From: Paracoccaceae bacterium
Lineage (GTDB): Bacteria > Pseudomonadota > Alphaproteobacteria > Rhodobacterales > Rhodobacteraceae
NCBI GenBank assembly: GCA_028284705.1
Contig: JANQRE010000029.1
Location: 1-42,623, forward strand
DNA length: 42,623 nt
Direction: 5' to 3'
Shown here: in pieces, positions 25,658 through 33,593 of the stretch
Numbering within the stretch: the first letter of the stretch is position 1
Layout of the letters: each line of letters opens with the position of its first letter
Notes under the pieces: model-generated
The model's input: only the letters and a program-made list of their open reading frames with translations
Told to the model about the DNA's origin: nothing
The model's database searches: none
Program-made: the position numbers and the translations under genes

Positions 25658-26843
25658 ATTTCGAGAGCAGTTTCATGCCGCGGGAGATGCCGTCGAGCGT
25701 CATCGGCACCATGCGCTCGGGGCCGAAGATCGTCTGGATCATCTGGATGGATTGCGTGTAGCGCCAGTAGCGTTCCTCCAGCGGGTTGATCCAGAGCATA
25801 TCGGGCCATTGTTCGAGCGCGCGGCGCAGCCAGACCTCACCCGCTTCGGCATTGTGGTGCTCATTGGCGCCGCCAGGATAGGCGATCTCGTAAGGCGACA
25901 TCGAGGCGTCGCCGACGAATATGCATTTGTAATCAGAGCCATAGGTGCGCATGACTTCGTGCGTGGGCGTCTGTTCGCGCCAGCGGCGTTTGTTGTCGGT
26001 CCAGACGCCCTCATAGAGGCAATTGTGGAAATAGTAGTATCTGAGGTGCTTGAATTCGGCGCGCGCGGCGGAGAACAGCTCTTCCACGACGCGGATATAG
26101 GGGTCCATGGAGCCGCCGACATCGAGAAACAGCAAGACCTTCACCGCATTGCGGCGCTCGGGGCGGGTTTGCACGTCGAGATAGCCGTGCTCGGCGGTGG
26201 CGCGGATGGTGCCGTTTAGATCCAGTTCCTCCGCGGCGCCGTCGCGGGCCCATTGGCGCAGGCGTTTCAGCGCGACCTTGATGTTGCGGGTGCCAAGCTC
26301 GATCGTGTCGTCGAGATTGCGAAATTCGCGCTTGTCCCAGACCTTCACGGCGCGTTGGTGACGGGACTCAGACTGACCGATGCGCACGCCCTCGGGGTTG
26401 TAGCCGTAAGCGCCGAAAGGGGAGGTGCCGGCGGTGCCGATCCATTTACTGCCACCCTGATGGCGGCCTTTCTGTTCCTCGAGGCGTTTTTTCAGCGTTT
26501 CCATGAGCTTATCGAAGCCTCCTAAAGCTTCGATTTCGGCTTTTTCGGCGTCGGTGAGGTGCTTTTCGGCCATCTTTTGAAGCCAGTCCTGCGGCAGGTC
26601 GATGGCCTCCAAGACCTCCTCGAGAGAGATGTTTTCGACGCCTTTGAAGGCTTCGGCAAAGGCGCGGTCGAAGCGGTCGAGATGGCGCTCATCTTTCACC
26701 ATGACCGTGCGAGCGAGGTAGTAGAACCCATCGACATCATAGGTCACGAGACCGGCGCGCATGCCTTCGAGAAAGGAGAGAAATTCGCGCAAGGAAACCG
26801 GGACGCCAGCGCTTCGCAAGTGATCGAAGAACGGCAGGAACAT
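25656..26843 (-). CDS. VWA domain-containing protein (CoxE-like)
   Basis: A 395-residue cytoplasmic protein whose C-terminal half is a von Willebrand A domain with a MIDAS-like motif LFLDVGGSMD (Asp241, Ser245), and a later CIFVGDASMSP segment. The middle carries HQGGSKWIGTAGTSPFGAYG, typical of CoxE/YehP-type partners of MoxR ATPases. Such pairs are thought to insert metals or remodel protein complexes. The MoxR gene is upstream in the same cluster (28946-29785). It starts eight bases after the stop of the 55-residue membrane protein gene, so they are in one operon. Confidence 0.9.
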   Translation of the reverse strand: MFLPFFDHLRSAGVPVSLREFLSFLEGMRAGLVTYDVDGFYYLARTVMVKDERHLDRFDRAFAEAFKGVENISLEEVLEAIDLPQDWLQKMAEKHLTDAEKAEIEALGGFDKLMETLKKRLEEQKGRHQGGSKWIGTAGTSPFGAYGYNPEGVRIGQSESRHQRAVKVWDKREFRNLDDTIELGTRNIKVALKRLRQWARDGAAEELDLNGTIRATAEHGYLDVQTRPERRNAVKVLLFLDVGGSMDPYIRVVEELFSAARAEFKHLRYYYFHNCLYEGVWTDNKRRWREQTPTHEVMRTYGSDYKCIFVGDASMSPYEIAYPGGANEHHNAEAGEVWLRRALEQWPDMLWINPLEERYWRYTQSIQMIQTIFGPERMVPMTLDGISRGMKLLSK

Positions 26844-26851
26844 CGCGCGGC

Positions 26852-27019
26852 CTATCCGGCGCTGCGGGCGATGAGGATGGCCGCGAAGAGACCTAAAAGA
26901 CAGCCCGCGATGCCGAACCCGGCGGCATATTGCGCCATGTCTTTGCGATTGCCGCCGCGGGATTTGGCGCGATAGACGCCCCAGAGCGCTCCGCCGACAA
27001 GTCCGATGAGTGGCGCCAT
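26852..27019 (-). CDS. 55-residue membrane protein
   Basis: Reads MAPLIGLVGGALWGVYRAKS, a basic loop (RGGNRKD), then AAGFGIAGCLLGLFAAILIARSAG: a short Gly-rich segment and one clear transmembrane helix, possibly a two-helix hairpin. Family not recognised. GGGGAT lies eight to thirteen bases before the ATG. It is six bases downstream of the DUF2927 lipoprotein gene and eight upstream of the VWA gene, so it belongs to that operon. Confidence 0.75.
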   Translation of the reverse strand: MAPLIGLVGGALWGVYRAKSRGGNRKDMAQYAAGFGIAGCLLGLFAAILIARSAG

Positions 27020-27025
27020 GACGGC

Positions 27026-28384
27026 TTATCCCCGTTTGGGTACGAGCGCCTTCACTTCATTGACACGGGCCCGCACATTTCTCTCCGAACCGAAGCCATA
27101 GCGTCCCCAGCCAAGCGCGTCCAGACGGGTGGCGCGGGCCTGGGATGAGGCGCCGGATTTCTCCAGAGCCTCGGCCTTGATGAGCAGAAGCGTCGAGAGC
27201 AGGGCGGCGTTTTCCGAGGCGCGCGCGGCGGGCAGGGCCTCATCCACGATCTTTACCGCGGTGCTGTATTGTGCAGAGGAGAGTGCGAAGGCGGACATTT
27301 GCGTGGCCACATGGGCGGTGTGCACCGAGTTGCCGTAGAGTGCCTTGTAGATATTGCCCGATTGCAGGAAGGCGGCGATGGCTTTCTCCGGCGTGCGGCC
27401 CAAAGTGACGCGGCCCTGCACGAAGAGCGAGAAGGCCAGACGGTTGTCGCGCCAGCCACTGGCCTGCGCAATTTTCACCGCTTGTGTTGCGTGAACGGCG
27501 CGGCGGCTTGGCGTGGAGCGCACGGCCAAGGCGTTCGAAATCGCGTTGTTCCACTCTTTCACCACGCCGGAAACTGGACGACCGGCATTGAAATTTCCGC
27601 GCGGATTGAGCCGTGCGAAGACACGAGGCAGGACGCTGGCGGCCTCGGCCCGGGTCATGCCGTTGCGCAGTTCCGGCGAATAGTAAGCGCGTAGGATCAG
27701 CATGTCGAAGCCGGTCAACACGGTGTGGAAATTGTCGTCGTTGAAGGTCGAATCCGGCAACCGGTAGAGGTCGTTGAGCGGTCCGAGGGCCTGAGCGATT
27801 TCCTCATGCAGGCAGTCACGAACCTCTTGCGGGCTGACATCCGACGGGATGATTACGGTGGCACGTTCGCGCGAGTTGAGACGCGTCCAATCGGTGATCC
27901 CGCGTCCGCGTTTCGATTTGAATTCCGCCCAGCCCGCGACATTTGGGACAACGAAACAAGCGGCTGTCGGGACAGCGCGCTGTAACTGTTTGCGCGGGAT
28001 GGCCTCGATGATGATCTGGGCTTTCTCGCCACGGGCGGCGCGGCTGATCGGAATGCGCGCCTCATTGCGCAGACGGGCAAGCAATTGACCCAAGTCACGC
28101 TCCAGATATCCCGGCGCGCCAGCGTTCACACTGACCTTAATCGGACCGGAGAACCGCGTCATCCAGGGCAGTTTGCGACCGGATTCCATCTGGAAGGACA
28201 GGTCCAGAAAATCCTGGGTGATCTGGGCATTGGAGCGGGAGGTTCCGAACCTGGGCTTGGCCGAGAAGGTCTTCATCGGCGGCAGGTTCAGGCTTGGCCC
28301 GGGTGCACGCTGAGCCACTTCGGTGGTCGAGGTGGGCGCACAGGCAGACAGAGCCATAAGAATCGGTAAGGCGTAACGCAGCAT
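27026..28384 (-). CDS. DUF2927 lipoprotein
   Basis: A 452-residue lipoprotein: MLRYALPILMALSAC has the lipobox with Cys15. The central region matches the DUF2927 pattern: CFVVPNVAGWAEFKS, then RDCLHEEIAQALGPLNDL (193-198 HEEIAQ) and DDNFHTVLTGFDMLILRAYY, which looks like a degenerate zinc-protease site. The C-terminal 150 residues are helical and repeat-like (TPEKAIAAFLQSGNIYKALYG), resembling TPR. Its function is not known. It starts seven bases after the GNAT gene and is followed closely by the 55-residue protein and the VWA gene. Confidence 0.85.
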   Translation of the reverse strand: MLRYALPILMALSACAPTSTTEVAQRAPGPSLNLPPMKTFSAKPRFGTSRSNAQITQDFLDLSFQMESGRKLPWMTRFSGPIKVSVNAGAPGYLERDLGQLLARLRNEARIPISRAARGEKAQIIIEAIPRKQLQRAVPTAACFVVPNVAGWAEFKSKRGRGITDWTRLNSRERATVIIPSDVSPQEVRDCLHEEIAQALGPLNDLYRLPDSTFNDDNFHTVLTGFDMLILRAYYSPELRNGMTRAEAASVLPRVFARLNPRGNFNAGRPVSGVVKEWNNAISNALAVRSTPSRRAVHATQAVKIAQASGWRDNRLAFSLFVQGRVTLGRTPEKAIAAFLQSGNIYKALYGNSVHTAHVATQMSAFALSSAQYSTAVKIVDEALPAARASENAALLSTLLLIKAEALEKSGASSQARATRLDALGWGRYGFGSERNVRARVNEVKALVPKRG

Positions 28385-28391
28385 CGGGGCT

Positions 28392-28838
28392 TTATACTCG
28401 TTTATATTTTATGAAGGGCGTTTTTTCTCCAATCCGATCATAGAGTTGCCGTGCGGTCACATTGTGGTCTTGCGTTAACCAATAGACCGACGGGCACCCT
28501 GCGGCGTCCGCGGCGGCGTAGGTGGCCTCGATAAGAGCCCGACCGACGCCTTTGCCGCGTACCGATGGATCGGCGAAGAGATCCTGCAGGTAGCAGGCAT
28601 TCTCCACGCTCCAGCAGTGTCGATGAAAGAGGAAATGGACCAGCCCCACCTGTGTGCCCGCAACCTCCGCAATCAAGCCTGAAAAGTCATTCGGATCATC
28701 GCCCAGAAGGCGTGAAAACGTCGTGGCGTAAACGTCTTCGGACACGGACGCCTCATAAAACGTCAGATAGTCCGTCCACAATCGGCGCCATGCCTGTTCG
28801 TCGGAGGCCTCCAGCGGCCGCACCGTCACATCTTCCAC
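28392..28838 (-). CDS. GNAT family N-acetyltransferase
   Basis: A 148-residue acetyl-CoA-dependent acetyltransferase. The acetyl-CoA loop is RGKGVG (94-99) after LQDLFADPSV; the C-terminal YWLTQDHNVTARQLYDRIG is the standard end of the fold. The acceptor cannot be told. The start is a GTG at 28838; a second GTG at 28829 is possible. A CtrA-type box lies 33-48 bases upstream. It is between the MoxR gene and the DUF2927 gene on the same strand. Confidence 0.88.
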   Translation of the reverse strand: MEDVTVRPLEASDEQAWRRLWTDYLTFYEASVSEDVYATTFSRLLGDDPNDFSGLIAEVAGTQVGLVHFLFHRHCWSVENACYLQDLFADPSVRGKGVGRALIEATYAAADAAGCPSVYWLTQDHNVTARQLYDRIGEKTPFIKYKRV

Positions 28839-28870
28839 CGGGGTTAACCCTTATGTACTTTTCAGCTCGA

Positions 28871-28886
28871 TTAACGAGGAGTTAAC
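28871..28886 (-). promoter_or_regulatory. CtrA-type box ahead of GNAT gene
   Basis: TTAA-CGAGGAG-TTAAC is a full match to TTAA-N7-TTAAC. The nearest start is the GNAT gene at 28838. A further GTTAAC half-site lies at 28843-28848, between the box and the gene. The box falls in the 107-bp gap of the MoxR-to-VWA cluster, so the downstream genes may have their own regulated promoter. Confidence 0.6.
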
Positions 28887-28945
28887 CGGTGAATTTAGGC
28901 GGCACTTGGGCGGGATGCGGACCATTTGCAGAAAAATCCGCGGCC

Positions 28946-29785
28946 CTAACGCTGGCTGCGTGCCATGAATGCCAGACGTTCGAAAAGATGTACGTCCTGT
29001 TCGTTCTTCAGCAAAGCCCCGTGCAGTTTGGGTAACGCAGACGTGCTGTCGCGTGTGAGGTCGGCGGCGGTGAGATCTTCGGCGAGCAGCAATTTCAGCC
29101 AGTCGAGCACCTCGGAGGTCGAGGGTTTCTTCTTCAACCCGGTCTGCTCGCGGATCTCATAGAACTGAGTGAGGGCGGTGGTCAAAAGCTCGCCCTTGAT
29201 GCCGGGGTGATGGACCTCGACGATCTGTTTCATCGTCTCGACATCGGGGAAGCGGATATAGTGGAAGAAACAGCGGCGCAAAAACGCGTCGGGCAGCTCC
29301 TTCTCATTGTTCGAGGTGATAATGACGATGGGGCGATGTTTGGCCGAGATCGTCTCGCCGGTCTCGTAGACGTGGAACTCCATTCGGTCGAGTTCCTGCA
29401 GAAGGTCGTTGGGAAACTCGATATCCGCCTTGTCGATCTCGTCGATCAAAAGCACGACCTTTTCATCCGCCTCGAAGGCCTGCCAGAGTTTTCCGCGCTT
29501 GATGTAGTTCTTCACATCATGCACGCGTTCTTCGCCCAATTGGCTGTCGCGCAGCCGCGAAACGGCGTCATATTCATAGAGACCCTGCTGCGCTTTCGTG
29601 GTCGATTTGATGTGCCATTCGATCATCTCGAGCTCCAAAGCCTGCGCCACCTGCTTGGCAAGCTCGGTTTTGCCGGTGCCCGGCTCGCCCTTCACCAGCA
29701 GCGGACGCTCCAATGTGACGGCGGCATTGACCGCAACGGTCAGATCATCGGTGGCGACGTAAGCGTCAGTTCCGGAAAACTTCAT
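28946..29785 (-). CDS. MoxR family AAA+ ATPase
   Basis: A 279-residue AAA+ ATPase with Walker A GEPGTGKT (33-40), Walker B VVLLIDEIDKAD (about 109-120) and the sensor-1 region IVIITSNNEKELPDAFLRRC. MoxR proteins act as chaperone-like partners of VWA proteins in assembling or activating complexes. The partner is likely the CoxE-like protein at 25656-26843, although three genes lie between them. The ATG at 29785 follows an AGAGG about 13 bases upstream. The gap to the GNAT gene holds a CtrA-type box. Confidence 0.93.
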   Translation of the reverse strand: MKFSGTDAYVATDDLTVAVNAAVTLERPLLVKGEPGTGKTELAKQVAQALELEMIEWHIKSTTKAQQGLYEYDAVSRLRDSQLGEERVHDVKNYIKRGKLWQAFEADEKVVLLIDEIDKADIEFPNDLLQELDRMEFHVYETGETISAKHRPIVIITSNNEKELPDAFLRRCFFHYIRFPDVETMKQIVEVHHPGIKGELLTTALTQFYEIREQTGLKKKPSTSEVLDWLKLLLAEDLTAADLTRDSTSALPKLHGALLKNEQDVHLFERLAFMARSQR

Positions 29786-29959
29786 GGGATTTGAGCCTCT
29801 TGACGGGAGAACTTGAGAATAGGGCGGCGTCGTTCAAATGCGATTGATATCATGGCTTTCCTGCGTGACAAGCCTCGGCGCATGCGCTAGATGAGCCTCA
29901 GTTTTGGTTCGTAGTGACAGGATTGAGTCGCGGGAGAGCGGACCCTTTCCGAGGATTCT

Positions 29960-30397
29960 ATGGGGAAATTGGGAATGAAAGCCGAAGTGTTTTTGCCCGA
30001 GGACTATCGTCCGGCAGAAGATGAGCCCTTCATGAATGAGCGTCAGACGGAATATTTCCGCAGAAAGCTTCTGGATTGGAAACATTCGATCCTGGAAGAC
30101 ACCTCCACCACCATCGAAGGCATGCAGGATGCAACGCGCAATATTCCCGATATCGCGGACCGTGCTTCCGAGGAGACCGACCGGGCGCTGGAACTGCGCA
30201 CCCGCGACCGTCAGCGCAAGCTGATTGCCAAGATCGACAGCGCGTTGCGGCGCATTGACGAGGGCGAATATGGCTATTGCGAAGATACCGGCGAGCCGAT
30301 TTCGCTGAAGCGGCTGGATGCGCGCCCCATCGCGACTCTGTCGCTGGAAGCCCAGGAGCGCCATGAGCGCCGCGAGAAAGTGCATCGCGACGACTGA
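29960..30397 (+). CDS. dksA: RNA polymerase-binding transcription factor DksA, single-cysteine type
   Basis: A 145-residue DksA, which binds the RNA polymerase secondary channel and with ppGpp tunes rRNA and amino-acid promoters. The coiled-coil with the acidic tip is seen (DIADRASEETDRALELRTRDRQRK). The zinc-finger region GYCEDTGEPISLKRLDARPIATLSLEAQE keeps only the first of the four cysteines (Cys107); the others correspond to Thr110, Ser128 and Ala131, so zinc should not bind. Single-Cys DksA of this type is known from Rhodobacter sphaeroides. GAGG lies nine bases before the ATG. A strong terminator follows. Confidence 0.95.
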   Translation: MGKLGMKAEVFLPEDYRPAEDEPFMNERQTEYFRRKLLDWKHSILEDTSTTIEGMQDATRNIPDIADRASEETDRALELRTRDRQRKLIAKIDSALRRIDEGEYGYCEDTGEPISLKRLDARPIATLSLEAQERHERREKVHRDD

Positions 30398-30419
30398 TCG
30401 TCATCTCAGAGTTTAGAAG

Positions 30420-30444
30420 GCCGGGCTTTTCGCCCGGCTTTTTT
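30420..30444 (+). terminator. rho-independent terminator of dksA
   Basis: GCCGGGC pairs with GCCCGGC around a five-base loop, followed by six T residues. It lies 23 bases after dksA and 18 bases before the LysE gene. Confidence 0.92.
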
Positions 30445-30461
30445 CGTTTAGGGTCGCCGGA

Positions 30462-31058
30462 ATGATTGCGACTTTCGCCCTTGCCGTTTTCCTTCTGATC
30501 ATCACGCCGGGCCCGGGCGTGTTGTCGCTCGCGGGGGTCGGGGCGGCCTATGGGTTTCGCGCGGCGTTTCGATATTTTCTCGGGCTCTTCATCGGCACGA
30601 ACCTCGTGGCTTTAGCCGTTGTGACCGGGCTGGCGGCGCTGATCCTGGCCTCGCCGGTGATCCGCACGGTGCTGCTGGCGGCTTCGATCGCCTATCTGCT
30701 CTATCTGGCGGCGCGCATCGCGCTGGCCGGGTCAAAGATCGGGTTCATCGCTGTGCAGAGACAACCCGGCATCGGCGATGGCATTCTGCTGCAAATCCTG
30801 AACCCCAAGGCCTACGTGGTGAACACCACGCTGTTTTCAGGTTTTGTCTTCTTTGCCGACGCTTATGTGGCGGAAGTTCTGCTGAAATTCGTGATCGTCA
30901 ACGCGATCTGGACACCGCTGCATTTCCTCTGGCTTTGGGCGGGCTCGAAAGTCAAAGAGATGAACCTCGCGCCGCGCACCCAACGGGTCATCAACATCTT
31001 CATGGCGCTGGCCATGCTGGGTGTCGTGGCTTTGGCCGCCTATACCACGCTAACCTGA
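30462..31058 (+). CDS. LysE/RhtB family translocator
   Basis: A 198-residue inner-membrane exporter of the LysE/RhtB superfamily, which expels amino acids or related metabolites. The N-terminal LLIITPGPGVLSLAGVGAAYG is the family signature; QILNPKAYVVNTTLF is the second one. Five to six hydrophobic helices are visible. The substrate is unknown, and no LysR-type regulator is next to it. The ATG at 30462 lies just beyond the dksA terminator. A repeat element follows the stop. Confidence 0.9.
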   Translation: MIATFALAVFLLIITPGPGVLSLAGVGAAYGFRAAFRYFLGLFIGTNLVALAVVTGLAALILASPVIRTVLLAASIAYLLYLAARIALAGSKIGFIAVQRQPGIGDGILLQILNPKAYVVNTTLFSGFVFFADAYVAEVLLKFVIVNAIWTPLHFLWLWAGSKVKEMNLAPRTQRVINIFMALAMLGVVALAAYTTLT

Positions 31059-31064
31059 CCCATC

Positions 31065-31160
31065 GCTCATCGCGCCCGTACGAGCCCGCCTCGGCGCTTC
31101 ATTCTGGTGAAAATACTCCGGGCAGGCCTGGAGGGGCTGGCCCCTCCAGCCGGGTCGCTC
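31065..31160 (+). repeat. intergenic repeat element, copy 1
   Basis: Begins GCTCATC..CGCCCG, has CCCGCCTCG and a tract like GTGAAAATACTCCGGG, then a perfect 10-bp stem CTGGAGGGGC (31128-31137) and GCCCCTCCAG (31140-31149) with a two-base loop. It shares the order of blocks with copies at 34736 and 41272, but the stem sequence has changed on both arms. It sits between convergent genes. Confidence 0.75.
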
Positions 31161-31191
31161 ATTCGAAGAACAGCGAAAGCCCCGGTTTCCT

Positions 31192-31974
31192 TTACGCAGC
31201 GAGGTCGACCCAGACCGGCACGTGGTCAGACGGTTTCTCTCGCCCGCGAATGGCCGCATCAATCTGGCAATCGACCATCAGATCGGCGCATTGCGGGGTC
31301 ATCAACACATGGTCGATGCGGATGCCATCATTCTTGTTCCACGCCCCGGCCTGATAATCCCAGAAGGAATACTGCTCCGGTGCGCCATTGCGGGCGCGGA
31401 AGGCTTCGGTGAAGCCAAGGTTCAAAATCCGTCGCCAGGCGGCACGGCTGTCGAGGCGAAACAGCGCATCGTCGCGCCAGGCCTCGGGCCGCGCTGCGTC
31501 CTCTGCCTGCGGGATGATATTGTAATCCCCGGCCATCAGGGCGGGCATCTCCTCGGCCATCAACTCTCGAGCACGCGCCAGAAGCCGCTCCATCCAGGCG
31601 AGTTTGTAGTCATATTTCGGACCCGGGGCCGGATTGCCGTTGGGCAGATAGAGCCCGCAGAGCCTGACGGCTTGGGCATCACCCACAACTGTGGCTTCGA
31701 TCCAGCGGGCTTGTTCGTTCGTGTCATCGCCGGGAAGGCCTCGGCTGACATCCTCCAAGGGCAGTTTCGACAGGATGGCAACGCCGTTGAACCCTTTCTG
31801 CCCATGGGTCTCCACATTGTAGCCGCGCTCTTCAAAGATCTCGCGCGGGAAGCCCTCATCCACGGATTTAATTTCCTGCAACAGCGCGACATCGGGATTG
31901 GCTTCGTCCAGCCACTCGGTCAGCGCATTGATGCGGGCTTTGATCCCGTTGATGTTGAAACTCGCGACTTTCAT
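31192..31974 (-). CDS. xth: exodeoxyribonuclease III
   Basis: A 260-residue AP endonuclease/3'-5' exonuclease of the XthA type for base-excision repair. MKVASFNINGIKARI opens the EEP fold; ALLQEIKSVDEGFP has the metal-binding Glu; LYLPNGNPAPGPKYDYKLAWMERL and GDYNIIP follow; and RIDHVLMTPQC with KPSDHVPVWVDL ends the catalytic set. The start is the ATG at 31974; the open frame continues upstream without conserved sequence. It is divergent from the acidic protein gene and convergent with the LysE gene. Confidence 0.95.
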   Translation of the reverse strand: MKVASFNINGIKARINALTEWLDEANPDVALLQEIKSVDEGFPREIFEERGYNVETHGQKGFNGVAILSKLPLEDVSRGLPGDDTNEQARWIEATVVGDAQAVRLCGLYLPNGNPAPGPKYDYKLAWMERLLARARELMAEEMPALMAGDYNIIPQAEDAARPEAWRDDALFRLDSRAAWRRILNLGFTEAFRARNGAPEQYSFWDYQAGAWNKNDGIRIDHVLMTPQCADLMVDCQIDAAIRGREKPSDHVPVWVDLAA

Positions 31975-32141
31975 GATCTGCACTATCGAGCAGCAATCTG
32001 GTGCAGACAAGCGAAGTTTCGCGCGTCCCGGAGCAGATTTCTGGGGATCGTTTACCATCCTTTCCCCGTGCCTCTGGTCAGCGCAACTCCTAGGGATTAT
32101 CTGACGGGCGAGACGGGCCAATTGCAACGGGAGAGCACGCC

Positions 32142-32453
32142 ATGCTGAGATTTCTATTCGGGGGTCGCAAGGAGGAAGAGGCGAAGGTCGAGACGCAACG
32201 CGAAACCTTCACGCGGCTTGTGACGGAGCTGAACGAGTTGATGGACGGCATGGCCGAAAAGCCGAAAGTCACGATTGATCCGAATGACGGATCGCTTGCC
32301 TTCGATCTGCCTGAGACGATGCCTGATGAGGCTCTGGCCCTCCCCGCACCAGAGGAGCCGAAGGCGGAGAAGCCGGAGGAAGAAGCGGCGTCCGAGGAGC
32401 CCTCTGCCGAGGCCGAAGCCGGCGAGACCGAGGCGGCCCCGAAAGCGGCATAA
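32142..32453 (+). CDS. small acidic protein of unknown function
   Basis: A 103-residue protein. The first 50 residues (MLRFLFGGRKEEEAKVE, then TRLVTELNELMDGMAEKPKV) could form a helix and a short beta part; the last 45 are a low-complexity Glu-Ala-Pro tail. No signal peptide or family is recognised. GGGAGAG lies before the ATG. It is divergent from xth and followed by a small hairpin at 32483-32500 (CTCATT/AATGAG). Confidence 0.7.
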   Translation: MLRFLFGGRKEEEAKVETQRETFTRLVTELNELMDGMAEKPKVTIDPNDGSLAFDLPETMPDEALALPAPEEPKAEKPEEEAASEEPSAEAEAGETEAAPKAA

Positions 32454-32482
32454 GCACTCCAACGCCCAAGTTGCGTTTATGA

Positions 32483-32500
32483 CTCATTCGTTAAAATGAG
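32483..32500 (+). terminator. weak hairpin after the acidic protein gene
   Basis: CTCATT pairs with AATGAG around a six-base loop, followed by CCTGTTTCC. The stem is short, and termination is only a possibility. Confidence 0.3.
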
Positions 32501-32588
32501 CCTGTTTCCGCTGCGAAAAACCCTAGTTGCGCCGTGTTTTCGCCCCTATTCACGATCAGAATAACCTCAACAAATCATGAGGTATGCC

Positions 32589-32840
32589 ATGAAAAAGGCA
32601 ATTCTGATACTTGCACTCACCACGCAGGCCGCATTCGCGGGTGAGGCAAATGGGCAAAAGACCTATGTGACCCAGCAGATCATTCTGAACGGTCAGGTCG
32701 CCCATATTTTAGTGCCTGCCGGGGTCGTGACCAAAGCGAAGCAGCCCGCCGTTCTGCGCTATGCGTCGAAGAAGCCTGCGGCCAAGAGGGACAATTCCAA
32801 AGGTCTGCGCCGGTCGCTTCTGCGGTCGAACTTCCGCTGA
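32589..32840 (+). CDS. small exported basic protein
   Basis: An 83-residue protein with a signal peptide (MKKAILILALTTQAAFA, cleavage near AFA-GE) and a very basic C-terminus (KKPAAKRDNSKGLRRSLLRSNFR). The middle, TYVTQQIILNGQVAHILVPAGVV, looks like a beta segment. Family not recognised. I prefer the ATG at 32589, with GAGG eight bases upstream, over the ATG at 32577. A hairpin with a TTATTT tail follows. Confidence 0.7.
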   Translation: MKKAILILALTTQAAFAGEANGQKTYVTQQIILNGQVAHILVPAGVVTKAKQPAVLRYASKKPAAKRDNSKGLRRSLLRSNFR

Positions 32841-32884
32841 TCGTTCTGATTCGAGAAACAATCCTCGAAAATTCATGAGATTGG

Positions 32885-32912
32885 GGCAGAACTGACCTGT
32901 TCTGCCTTATTT
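32885..32912 (+). terminator. terminator after the exported basic protein gene
   Basis: GGCAGAAC pairs with GTTCTGCC around a six-base loop and is followed by TTATTTC. It starts 44 bases after the stop codon. Confidence 0.6.
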
Positions 32913-32987
32913 CTGCCCAGATTCGTCTCTACGCTTTAGCCATAACCCGAGACATATCGGGGCTATTGAGTATTGAGTGAGGCAGAG

Positions 32988-33179
32988 ATGAGAGCAGTCA
33001 TCTTTACAGTGGGCCTTTTGGCCCTGTCGGCCTGTGGCACGACGGTCGAAGAAGATATCTCTTCGCGGTCGGATTATTCTCCGCTTGGCGAAGTGTTCTT
33101 CCTTCCCGTTGACGACAGCACCCGCGCGGCGCTGGATGCGTCGCCGGAATGGGCGGAGTTTGTCGAGGATTATCAGTAA
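32988..33179 (+). CDS. small lipoprotein
   Basis: A 63-residue protein with a lipobox: MRAVIFTVGLLALSACGTT, Cys at about residue 16. The mature 48 residues are acidic and contain no motif I know (SPLGEVFFLPVDDST). GAGG lies nine bases before the ATG at 32988. The stop is 10 bases from the stop of convergent erpA. Confidence 0.7.
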   Translation: MRAVIFTVGLLALSACGTTVEEDISSRSDYSPLGEVFFLPVDDSTRAALDASPEWAEFVEDYQ

Positions 33180-33189
33180 GCCTGAGCGC

Positions 33190-33516
33190 TTACATCGAGA
33201 AGGATGTGCCGCATCCGCAGGAGCTTGTGGCGTTCGGATTGTCGATGACGAACCGCGCGCCGATTAGCTCTTCGGTGAAATCAATCACCGCGTTTTCCAA
33301 AAACGGCAAGGACACGCTGTCCACCACAACCTTCTGGCCCTGACCTTCGAGGATCAGATCGTCCTCCGCAGGCGCATCGAGCTTGATGTCATAGTGAAAA
33401 CCGGAACATCCGCCACCTTCGACCGCGACACGAAGGGCCTGACCCTCATTGCCGGCACCAATTTCCGCCAGCCGCGCGAAGGCGCGTTCCGTCACTTTTG
33501 GGGGCAGGGTGAGCAT
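33190..33516 (-). CDS. erpA: A-type iron-sulfur cluster carrier (ErpA/IscA)
   Basis: A 108-residue HesB/IscA/ErpA protein that accepts and hands over Fe-S clusters. The three cysteines are present: Cys37 (GGGCSGFHYD), Cys100 and Cys102 (SSCGCGTSF). The start at 33516 (MLTLPPKVTERA) has GGGAAA upstream; the 30-codon extension upstream would overlap dgt. The gene is divergent from dgt. Whether it is ErpA or IscA is not settled by sequence; the position next to dgt is usual for ErpA in this group. Confidence 0.9.
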   Translation of the reverse strand: MLTLPPKVTERAFARLAEIGAGNEGQALRVAVEGGGCSGFHYDIKLDAPAEDDLILEGQGQKVVVDSVSLPFLENAVIDFTEELIGARFVIDNPNATSSCGCGTSFSM

Positions 33517-33593
33517 CGGTGGTTTCCCGTCTCGTGTTCGTTGCAAGGCTAATATAAGAAGCATGTCGCAACGGGACAAGAATTGAGCGCCAA

